Assembly: GCA_014706295.1 (NCBI GenBank) | Contig: JACSVZ010000008.1 | Coordinates: 4,838,848 to 4,902,847, forward strand | DNA length: 64,000 nucleotides | Source of the DNA: Lycocorax pyrrhopterus obiensis | Lineage: Eukaryota; Chordata; Aves; Passeriformes; Paradisaeidae | Direction: 5' to 3' | Shown here: positions 27,460 through 38,557 of the stretch, in pieces | Numbering within the stretch: the first letter of the stretch is position 1 | Layout of the letters: each line of letters begins with the position of its first letter | Translations under genes and position numbers: made by a program | The notes under the pieces: generated by a model | The model's database searches: none | Seen by the model: only the letters and a program-made list of their open reading frames with translations | What the model was told of the DNA's origin: nothing

Positions 27460-28020
27460 CCACGCGTTAGGCACGCTCCCCTTTGGTGTAGTTGGGGCCA
27501 CAGCCGGCAGGGGGCGCTGTTGGCTCCGCGTGAGGCGGAGGGGCCGCGGTGACTCGCTCATGGCTGCCGGGGCAGCCAGTGCGAGCCCTGAGGCCCCCGG
27601 GGTAATGGCGGCCCCGGCAAGAGAGAGAAGGTGTGTGGGGTTCGCTTTCCCCAGGCGCTCATGTGTACGGTGTGAGTATCCTGGCCATGGCAGCCGCCGA
27701 GGTTCCAGTCAGCAGCTGGGACCCTCTCTCCGGAGACAGGGAGGAGGTGGGGGCCCGGCTTCCCCTGAAACACCCGCGGAGATGGTGCGGGTCTCCCGGC
27801 GCTGGTGGGTGCTGAAAAGTCCCTGTCAGCCGGCATCTGGGACCCCCTGTCCGTCCTGCAAGCGGCGGGCTCGCCTGCGGGCAGCAAGGAGAGCTCCGAG
27901 CAGCACCGAGCCCCTCCGCAGGACAAATGCAGCACCAGAAACCGCCCGAACTGCCCCGCTCCCCGCACAGCCAGCGTGTTCCCCCTCACCTAAGCGAGTG
28001 CCCAACCCCCGTTTTCCCCT
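27460..28020. promoter_or_regulatory. Second CpG island, function unknown
   Basis: About 41 CpGs are counted by hand in 27481-28020, in the midst of AT-rich intron. All strands have overlapping open frames (up to 210 codons at 27530-28162 plus and 143 codons at 27558-27989 minus). None resembles a protein, and the products are rich in Arg, Pro, Ala and Gly, as CpG-rich DNA gives by chance. It could be a promoter for a non-coding or truncated host transcript, or an orphan regulatory island. Confidence 0.7.
27504..27519 (+). promoter_or_regulatory. CTCF-like binding motif
   Basis: ccggcagggggcgctg matches the CTCF core (CCAnnAGGGGGCGCTG type) with one difference, G for A at the third base. It sits at the left edge of the second CpG island. 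CTCF sites form chromatin loop anchors, so this could separate the LRRTM3 domain from the rest of the intron. Confidence 0.6.
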
Positions 28021-31000
28021 CCCTGGAAGATTTCAGTGGAATGCTAGAGCCATTGGCCAGTTCTTTTTTATCGGAATTGCTGACTATTCATTTCCCGGGA
28101 GTCAGCCTCCTCTCCTCACGGCGTCTTTTTTTTCAGGTGACAAATGGGAGAAGATTCACTGAAAAGTCAGTGAAAAGATTCGCTGGGAAAAACCCAAAGC
28201 CCACAACAGTCTCTTGGGGTAGCTGACTTGGGCCTTGCTAGAACAGTTCTGTGTGTGCATCAGGGGCGGATTGTGAGGGATGGCAGATGAACTTCCCGGG
28301 CAGCCAGATTTAAGTAGACATCTCACAGAACAGTTTTGTTCATGGAGAAGTCTACAAGTGCTGGGACATCAGTGTAGAGGCATTGCATAACTGAATCCAA
28401 GCAGAGCTGCTGCCTGGTCCTGGGGAAAAGCAATAATCCTGACAGTGTCCAGTTCTGGCCAGAGGGAAAGGAGTGAGCTCTGAGCACATGCTGTCATGTT
28501 GGTAAGAACAGGAACAGTAACGTTTGACTAAAGACGAGGTGGTGGTAGTGTCAGCCATGTGGCTGTTCGGACAGTTTTGTTTTTCACCAAACCTTAGACT
28601 TTTTCAGTGTTCCCTGTATATGTGTAGTTAAAACCCTCAGGGCTGGCCTTGTGTCCTCAGCTGTTTCCTCTGCCCTCATGCCTTTGCGTGTAGCTGCTCC
28701 TTTTAAACTCCTACCCTTTGCGTACCTCTCTGAGGGATTAGTATTTGTCATTTGCACAGCATGGAGCGCACACAGATAATGCATGTTCACACATTTCTTA
28801 GGAATTTCAGACCTGTTCCCTGCTATGCATTTAACTCTGTGGGGCTCCAGATGAAGCTGCCTTGATATCTCGCTATGTGCTGAGGCTGTAGAATTCATTA
28901 TTCTGTCAGGTCAGCCCTGGAATATCTGTGGGCTGCAGTGGCTCCTTGACTGCTGGAGGAATGCAGCTGGCAAGCACTTTCATTACAGGAGACCCATGAC
29001 ATTCACATCATATCAAAAACCATTATAACTTGTTTTCCAAACTTGAGCTTTTATTCTAATTTTTTTTGGGTCTCAGTACCTTCACTTATGAGAGAGGAAA
29101 CCTGACATTTAATTATTCTATAAGCTTATCAATATAGTAGATGATTTGCTTGGCTTTTTTGTCTAACACTAGTTATATTCAAACATCTATCCTTTCCATC
29201 AGTTAAGCTGTCTGTTCCTTTTTGGAATTCCAACAGGTTATTCCATATCTCCTGTAATTTTTATTGCTTGTTATGGGTATCATTTATTTTGATGCCTTTT
29301 TTTGAGCTAGAGTGGCCAAATAGCAGAATTCCATGTGAGGACAATGTAGTTATCAAATATATAAACACAGACTTCTTTTAAAAATTATCTCTTATCTGTG
29401 GTTAATAAATTTACCAATGTCTGTTCACTTACAGAACCTTTCTAATGTTACAGGAGTGCCATTTTGAAAATGACTTCAATATCTGCTGAATATTACCTTT
29501 AATTTTCCATATTAAAATTGTGACTAACATATTTTTAGCTTCTTGAAACAAAAGAAGAAACATAGCATTTCTTAGCATCAGACCTGAATTAGTAGAAGAC
29601 ATTTATTATTACTGCTCTTCAGCATAAACAGGCATACAGGGGGCAGGAGGGCAGAGTAGCATGATTTCATTTGACCTGTTGAAATATTCTAAAATAATTT
29701 CCAGTTTCTCCTTTCACTTGCTTATGCATGAAAAACTCCACAGAGAAAAAAGCATTCCAACTATCCTCTGTTAGGACTCCTGCCTGGACTTCAGTGTGGT
29801 GTTCTGAGGCTGTGATTTCCAGTCCAAAAACAGAGTGATGTGTTATTATACAGCATTAGTAGCATTTTGAAGAGAAAACTAATCATGACAGTTGAGCAGA
29901 TTTGCAACTGAAAGAGAAAAACATGAACAAAGTTAAGAAGCATATAATTGTGCTCATTCCCACCGTGACTAGCATAGAAATGATTTATTCCAAGTGGCTG
30001 CAGTTGCATGCTTAGTCACTTCCTTGCCTGGCTTCAGCCTAATGCTGTTTTCTGCCATTTTCCTGCAAAAAAAATGTTTGTTCTCTTTTTCATCAAAAGT
30101 TTCAGATTTTTTAGCTTTTAATAATTCAGTCAAGTCTTTTTCAATTAAGCAAGCTGTGGCAGCTTGTAGATATTCCAGCTTTGGTAGCCTGGTGTTCTGA
30201 GAAGGCTCAGAATGTTAATTATACTGACAGTCTTAGTTAACCAGCCTGTAATCAGCTGCTGCTTAGGCAGGGGTCACTCACCCATGCCAGTAATGGTGGA
30301 CTAGAACTTTATGACTTAAAAGAAAATAAAATACATGCAGGTATGTTTTGACTGTTCCATTCTGTATTTGCCGCCCTTCTTTGTTTTTTTCCCATTGGGG
30401 TATCTGGCAGACAGAGCTCTCAAGAAACCACATGTGATTTAAATGACCTTTTAGCTCATCTGCTCATGTCTACCCAAGATAATTGTCTTAAATTAAATAT
30501 GATTAAATAAAAAAAAAAACCATACAACCAAATCCCAGCATGTTTGGATGATTTCAAAAAGTGCAACAGACTCCCATATAATCAATTAATAAAAAAAACA
30601 AAGCTGGGTACCTGCATATTTATTTTGGATTCTGTGACAAAGTACTCTACTGTTTATTAAAACTAAGTGTCTTTCACCCAATGGACAGGGCAGCAAACAA
30701 ATGACAAACCAACTCAAAGCGACTCAGTACGTGTGTAAAACAGTAAATATCTGCAAATAGGTAATTGCTGATGGACCAAAATGCTGAAGGGTGGAAGAGA
30801 GGAAGCTGACATGAAGAGAAGAATTGGAGTTTTCACTCTTTCTTCTCTTTCTTGCAACAATATTAGGGTAGGCATGTTGTATTTCTGCATTTTATAAATC
30901 CTTCTATCCAGCATTCTGTATCTCCTAAGCAGGTAAGAGGCTTAAAAGCACCTTTTCCTCTTGCAGCTTAGTTGTGTACAGAAGTGGTTAGAAAGCGAGA

Positions 31001-34000
31001 AATGCTGCAGTTGATAACCAAGTAGAGGCTGTGACCAGCCCATGTAGTGGAGACACAGGAGAGCTGAGCCTGAGTGAGTCAACAGCTTCATTTTGTGTCC
31101 CTGAATGGTAACAGGAACTGGGAGAAAACAGAAACACTCACAAACTTGGACTCGGTTTTAAAACCAAACATTTTGCCTCCAGGCAGACAGGAAGCAGGGG
31201 CACCTCCATCCACATGCTCTTACAGGGAACCTCTTTTGTCACAGGTGCGTGCACGGAAGATCTTCTCTGTGTGTCACAGGGGAATGGAGTGGCTGCTTGC
31301 TTTGGTCTTCCAGCATATGTTTGTGTCATGATTTATTTGGGATTTAGACAGATTGACCGGATTGAAATCCAGAGCAGGAATAGACATGTGCCAATATAAT
31401 TAACACAACACAAACGCTTCCTGTGGCCATTTCTGCTGCTCTGGGTTGAGCAGTTTCCTTTGTAAGTCTGTAAACTTCTAGGAAAGGGATGTGCTTTATT
31501 CTGTCAATACAGGACTAAAAAGAACCCAAATTTTAGGATAACTGTGTACAAATGTAATATATGGAACAACTGTAAATAGAGTGGTGCTACAATGTTATTT
31601 AGTTTGAAATTCATAAGAAAGGTAGGAAAGAAGAACTTTTCAGGGAAAACCAAATATACCTTTGGTTTTTTCTTTACATCACCAGTATGTCTCATTTCAG
31701 CTGTATAATTTAGTTCGTACTATGATAATTGAACCCCACAATACAATTCCTGAGGGACTCCTAAGGTCATGTGCCCTGGTTCTGTTCAAGTGCATAAAGA
31801 GTTCACACAGGGTATTTAGTAAAAGCTAAAAGACAGGAAAATCTCATGTTTCAATGTAAAAGCCAGAAAGTGACTAATGGGTATTAGGAAAAGAAAAAAC
31901 CAAGGTACCGTATGGCCACATTACTGAATAAGAGCTGTCTCTTATGAAGATCTTTGCAGTTTCCTTTCAAATACCCGGGACTTGCCACTCCAAGACACAA
32001 AGCTGGAAGAGATCCAGTGCTCTTATCTGACACAGCAATTTCAATGTTCTTCTTGGTGCGATTTAAAGTCGAGTAGAAATACGCTGTTGGAATTGAGATA
32101 TTTGTAAACGGATAAAAGTCTTGGAGTTGTATCAGAACACCACTGCCTCAGAGCATTTCCAAAAAGAAAACTATAAATGTCCTTGAATGCATTTGCTCCT
32201 TACATAAATACCATGGTATTTGGAATTCTGGATCAGATACTTGCTGATCAAAAGATTAACATTTTAAAGAAGTCAGTACATTCATATGTAAAGACCAGGA
32301 TTTAATATTTCACCCTTTCATAAACACAGAAACATGAGAGAAACAGTGAGTGCCAGGCTCTGTAACAGTTGAGCTGCAGACTTCTTAATTTTGATAAAAC
32401 AAAGTTTTACCCGAATCCAGCCTTAGAAAAGGTAATAACTGTTCCTACTGGGGTTATTCACAAGGTCCAAATCTGCTTGTGATGGTTTTTGTACCTTTAG
32501 TGAGAATTGTAGGAGCCTCCTTCTGTCATTGCCCATTACTGATGTGGTGGGAATTGCCATAGTACAGATAAACTTCAAACTTGGATCTTCTGCTTGAAAA
32601 AGGTTTCTGTAAATTGCATCAGGGATGCCGAGAATGAGAGAATTCCTACTCTTAGTGTAGGGTTTTTTTCAGTCAAATGACTTAGCTGCTGACAGTATTA
32701 ATTATCATATGAGTGTGGTTCAGTTGCAGAATTTCACAATGGGAGAGGATTCTGCATTGGTATATTTCTCTCTCTTTTTAAATATTAAATCTCAGCTCAT
32801 ATAATGAACTAATATAATAAGTTGCATGCAAAGATCAAGGGCTGGAGAGTTGCTGATCTTTTCAAGTCTGTCAAAATTAGCCTCTTAAGTGTTCAGCATT
32901 TAATTTGATAGGTATGCCAGTGACCTTTCTTCTGTTGCTGTTCTTTTTCTCAGCTACTGGGTGTACTTTACGACTATTTTATTTTTTTTTATTTTCAAGT
33001 ACTTCTCTAGGACATTTGTATTCTTTGCTTAGGTTGCTACTTACCTGATATATTTTACTTTAGGCCACTTGCAGCAAAAATGTATGAAATGCCTTATGTC
33101 CCACTGTGCCTACAATGCATGTGAAAAAGAGTAAATGCTTTTAGTGCTTTAAGAGTTTGCAGCCTCTGCCACGTTTTGCTGCTGTTTGTCTTTTGCGTTC
33201 TGCACTATTTGCTTGGCGCTGCGCGCTGCTGCCTTGTCAGAGCCTGGCTCCAAGTGTCGTGTGTGTCCGTGCTGCCTTATTTTACTTGCCACAGTTTAAT
33301 GCAAAAGCAGCCAGGAGCAGCAGCAAAGGAATCTGCTTTGTTTCCGTTCCCGTTCTTTCCATTGTTATCATTCAGGAAAGGCAGAAACCACATATGAGAG
33401 CTTTTATGAATTCATTAGAGAGTTTCTCGTGTTCTCAAACACAAACGAATTTAATACTTATGGAGAGCTTTAGACATCGTTATATGGAGTGATGCACTAT
33501 TTCTACACTTTCCACGAGTGCTGATGAACAGGAATAGCAGCGGGTTGGATAGGGATGTGTATGGCGGAGCAGCAGTGTCCTTCCGCACATATGGATACGT
33601 GTGTCAGAGGTCACTAGTAGGAACTTTTGGATCAAGTTTCATGGTTTAACATAACTGTTACTGGCCTTGTGTTTTGCTGATTTTTGTTCCTTATGGAATT
33701 AATTACTGTTTCTGCTTGTCTCTAATTTGTATTTTACATTATTAGAACAGAGGTCAGAGGTAAATCTTCCATGTAGTCACTGTTTGGGTCGGTTTACTCT
33801 TGCTATTTAGGGTGATTCATCTATCACATTTTATACTGATTCCATTCATGCATTTTGAATTTGAGCATAATAACTCCCTAAGAGCTTTGAGTATGCATTA
33901 GACATGCTTGTGTCTGCTGTAGGTAGTGTCTTTAGAAGATTGATAAAATCTGAAATGCAAATACTCTGTTTTCTTGGAGTCTAAGATTATAGGAGTTGTT

Positions 34001-35084
34001 GCTGGCTTTGAAACAAAATGAATAAATGGGAATTCACTATAAAATGCTGCTGCCTCTCCTGAGTTTTGCCGTTACCTTTATTTAATGGAATAGGTTTTGA
34101 CATCCATCAAGCAGCTGTACTGGCTTCTCATTCTCTTTACTTCCCCATGAAAGGGAATTATTTCATGTAATGAAAAAGCAGTATGACTGTCTGTTAAATG
34201 CAGTCTGCCTGCTGAAGTCAGGAGCCATGAAAACACCACACAGTTGAAATGCTCTCGGCTCTGGTAGCACAAGGGGTGTATCTTGTTTAGTCTAAACATA
34301 CTGGCATGAAAGATGTTCTTCTCTTGTAGGTAGCTGCCCCTCATGCTGTTGGAATGTCTTAATGTAGGGTTAGGGAGACAGGCTCTAACATTATGTCTCC
34401 AATTTGCATCTTAATTAACTTGGAACTGAAGCAGATAACTTACATGACATTCTAGAGGGGAGATTTTGTGTCCTGTTATTCTGGATTAGTATTCCATGGG
34501 GAAAAGAGACTGAGATAGCCATATTATCACCACCTTGTGAAAAGTCCCCCACGCACCTGTAGAAACTCTTGTTTGCAAGGTTCATTTCTGCAGAGTAGAT
34601 GAGAATATAGGATGTCATGTTTCACCTTTCTCTGCCCCTTCTTGGTCCCACAATTAAAGGTCAGTTTAAGTTGTGCATATTCACCCCCATTGCACCAGTG
34701 TGTGAGTAGTTCCTGTGTGTGTGTATCCATGTACCGGTATCAGTTTGTCAGGTACCTGCCTTCAGGTTCATCACAGCCTCATGACAGTGGTGTTCTGTGA
34801 TTTGAGGTGTTTTCTTTCTCCCTGCTATGTCCATTAATCCATATATAAGTCCAAGTTGAACCACTTTCTAAGGCACAAAGAAGTAATTAAACATCCACAT
34901 GATATTTAATACAGGAATTTTACTATAGCAGACACAGGATGTGTTTTGATTTGTGGAAGACTGTTGCAAAATGTAATTGCTCTGGAAAAAGATTACAAGG
35001 GAAATGCAATAATCCTTTTATCCAGGTCCTTGTCATTCCCATTTAGTTATAGCTGAAACAATAATGGATGCTTCTGACACAAGT
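28021..35084. other. Non-coding stretch, no gene recognised
   Basis: Begins with an acceptor-like tract (tctttttttt then cag, ending at 28136) just past the CpG island. No exon recognisable as a known protein follows. A small G/C-rich patch lies at 33176-33250. The rest is AT-rich intronic DNA. Confidence 0.5.
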
Positions 35085-35330
35085 CCATAGGGACAGATGG
35101 GACCCACCCAGGGATACTGAGGGAGCCGGCAGAGGTGCTCCCCAAGCGCCTTTCCATCATTTCCCCGCAGTCCTGGCTAACTGGGGAGGTCACAGGTGAC
35201 TGGAGCTTGGCCAGTGGGACACCCATCTACGAGAAGGGCTGGAAGGAGCATCCAGAGAACTACAGGCCTGGCAGGTGTGAGGTTCAACAAGACCAAGTGC
35301 TGGGTCCTGCCCTTGCGTTACAACATCTGC
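35085..35330 (+). mobile_element. Internally deleted CR1 LINE fragment (reverse-transcriptase region)
   Basis: 35090-35275 matches the CR1 ORF2 segment just ahead of the reverse-transcriptase core. A frame there reads TPIYEKGWKEHPENYRPG, a hallmark CR1 block. After 35275 it jumps directly to a segment reading FNKTKCWVLPL, which in a full element lies several hundred bases later. The catalytic core has been lost by internal deletion, and the copy is dead. Confidence 0.85.
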
Positions 35331-37000
35331 TTTCACATCTGGGGTCTTCCAGAGCTTTATAATTAGACAAACATGTTTTGAATGAATTAAGAAAAAAAAA
35401 AGATAACAGCTTTGGTTTAAGGCACTGAATGGTTAACGTTCCTTCTCTTATTTCTTCTCTGCCAGATAAAACTCCCACCACTTCAGTGTTGCCATGCAAT
35501 AAATTTGTTTTGTTGGGTTTTTTCCCTCCTTTGACTTCATGATTCATTGAGATCAAACATGTGTTAAACTGCACTTTTAAGATTTCTGTTTATTATTTTT
35601 CTATGCTTGGTATTTTGAGGGCTGCTTGAAAAAGTTGACTTGTTTTTTCAGCAGGCTAATCCTAAGTCATATTTTCTACAATTAATTTTATTGAAAGAAA
35701 TGCAAGTTTCAAAAATGTTGTTTTGGTTTTTCGGGTTTTTTTTGTTTTGGTAGACGACAGGCAAAGGAATGTACTTGCTATTGAACTTGCATGAATACTC
35801 AGGACATCTACCATTAAATGCTCCTCTCCTCAGGTTTGGGGTGTTTTTTGTTGGTTTGTTGTGGGGGTTTTTTTGTTTGTTTTGTTTTTTTGTTTTTTTC
35901 TGTCTTGGGTATAGTTTTTTTTAAAGTTATTGTTCTATTCTGCTCCTTCTCCATGCCTGCACCCAAACAACCTCACCCTAAGAGCCCTAGTTAGCTTCCT
36001 TGGGGTAAAGAATGGCACAGAATAAGCAAAGAACAGCTGTACTGAGAGGGATCAAAGGAGGGTGGCTGACATAAAGGAGTTCTGGATTGTGGGCATTGTG
36101 GAATTAGGGTAGAAGAATATAAATCCAGACACTAGGAAGGCAAAAGCATAGGAGAAAGGAAAGAGAAAGGAGACTGCTGGATCTAGAAGGAAGTATTTTT
36201 GGAAGCAAGCAAAAGCAGGACCTCTGATAGTAAAAGCAGAAATCCACTTCTTTAGCACCAAGAAGTCATGATTGCTTTAATTGTAATCAGCTTTAATGAA
36301 GAAGCCTGGTTCTTGTAAATGAGAAACTGAGGCAGTTTAGGGCAGAATGTTAGGAGGGGACTCTGTCAGAGTTTGCAGCACGAGGGGAAAATTCTTGCAA
36401 GGATTAGAATTGTAATAACTCTGGAATAGGCACCTCTAGGAAGGGATGAGAGCTGTGGAGAAGGTTGTGGTATTGAGTTGGCTTGGAGACTTCTTGGATA
36501 TTAGAACAGGGAAGCAAGAGTTTGTACAAAACAAATGGGTTTGGGACAAGGGACAGATCTCAGAAAATATTGTCTGGTCAACTTAAACTGAGACCCTGTT
36601 TTCAGATAGACACAAACAAAAGGCTGTTTGCACACTTTGGAAAGGCTCAAGGCACTTCCTGATTGTCTTTCATTTTACATATGTCCATAGGATCTCTGAT
36701 ATTTTAATAGAAGGACTCTCCATTTTTTAGACCAATGCCAGGATCCAGGTAGTACACAAGTATCAGTGTCAGCTCCTGCCCTTGGGACTCAGTGACCCCA
36801 TGCACCATGACAGACTGGGGACAGAGTGGCTGGAAAGCTGCCCGGTGGGAAGGGACCTGCAGTTTATACTTTGGACCTCACCACCTCCTAGGAGTAAAGC
36901 ATTTACAAGCTGGTGGGGACAACCAGTCACACTAATGTGGTTACCTTATTTATTGTAGGTTAAAAGTGCACTTGAGGGAAGTTGTCACTTCCCAGGGAGT

Positions 37001-37053
37001 TGGTGTAGGGAGTCTTTGGTGTATGGGAAGCCTGTTGGTGTATGGGAGTCCTT
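37001..37053. repeat. Three-copy tandem repeat, about 18-base unit
   Basis: Units beginning tggtgta start at 37001, 37017 and 37036. They read tggtgtagggagtctt, tggtgtatgggaagcctgt and tggtgtatgggagtcctt. Confidence 0.8.
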
Positions 37054-38523
37054 GGATGGATTTGACTCAGGAAATGTTCTCACATCGTTGCTGCAATGAG
37101 CTGGCAATGGCTGATGTTGCACTTCCATGTAGCCCAAATCCAGCTGTGTTCTGCTGCCAGACATTTAACCAAGTCTAAAAATTTGATAGTTTAATATTCT
37201 ATTCATAATTTCTCCTGAACACCACTGCAGGTATGATTGTTGTATAATAATTTAGGTGGATGTGTTTGGTATTCTCAGATGCTCACTGGTTGTTGATTAG
37301 GGCTTTTATGTAACATAGACTACAGAACAGGTTCCAGTGGCCTTTCCCTGTTGGGAGGTCGTGTAATCTTTCAGTTTAATGAAACCATTTGGGTATACTG
37401 AATAAGATAAAATCAATTTTTGAGGTATTGATTGGAACAAAATTCAAAAGGTCAAGTATAATGCTTGATCTTGGATTCTCTAGCTTAATACTCTGTTCAG
37501 GTAGGTATTAAGTATTAGGCTTGGCTGCTCATCATGGATCAGGATAATGAAATAGAGAATGAAATGCTGTTTAAGGCAAGAGTAGCTGGCTCTCTGCATT
37601 TAGGACCACTGAATGGGGGGTATTCAGGGATGAAATGGTTCTAGTTTTATCAATCTTCAATGCTTGCAAACATATCTTCAAATTATAACACAAGTTCTGT
37701 TTCGGTCTTTAGTGTATAAATTATTGGCTGGAGCAGAGTCAGTGGACAGTCTACAGAAGGGGTTAATCCCAGCCCTAGGAGTTCATGATATCACTGAAAA
37801 AAAGACATGACAGATGTTATCAAAAGAGTGACAGATACGGTAGTTCTTTTCGGAACTGCTCATGACTAACCTTCTGTACAGCTTGATGGTTTGACATCAT
37901 TGATCCATATTGATTTCATTGGGAAGTTCAGAATAGTTGCTGCCAGTATTTAATTAGTGCTTTGAAGCTATAACAAACAAAAAGCAGATACAGCAGCTTC
38001 AGTGCTGTTAGAATCATAATGCTTCAGTTTCACAGCGTTTTATACACTGATAAATCAGGGGAACCTGCCAGCTTTACCTGAAGAGTGGCCTTAACACAGA
38101 TAGGAGAAGAATATTTGACAGCAGACAGACATTTAGACAGAGGAAGAGGAAAACCTAACTATGTTTTGGATCTCAGTTCTTGCTGTGTTTACGTCTTTGA
38201 TTCAAACTATTGTCCCACATTCTGTGATGATAGATTTTTGTGAGACTTCTTTGGTATCACTGAATATTTAGTGGTGTTTTATTAGTGCATGTCTTTTCAG
38301 AGCTATAACTATTTATGGAATGAAGTGAGCATTTCTCTGTCCGTCTTCACTGTTCTACTTCATGGTAATATATAAGGATGTGAGCCTATTTCTTGTGTTC
38401 TATTGGTATGGAATGCACCTCTCTAGGTGTGCACATCTCATAGGGTCCTACCCTACATCACAGTGTTTTTCTTCTCCCCTAGTTAGGGTTATGGAGATAG
38501 ACAACTTGGGAGACAGAAGGACA

Positions 38524-38557
38524 TGGTGAATAGGCTGATGTGACTGGTGAATAGGCT
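38524..38557. repeat. Short direct repeat, 13 bases, spacing 21
   Basis: tggtgaataggct occurs at 38524-38536 and again, identical, at 38545-38557. Confidence 0.85.

Noticed and set aside
27530..28162. 210-codon frame and a 143-codon antisense frame in the second CpG island
   Set aside because: Open frames occur in several phases on both strands, which follows from few AT-rich stop codons. The products are low-complexity Arg/Pro/Ala/Gly.
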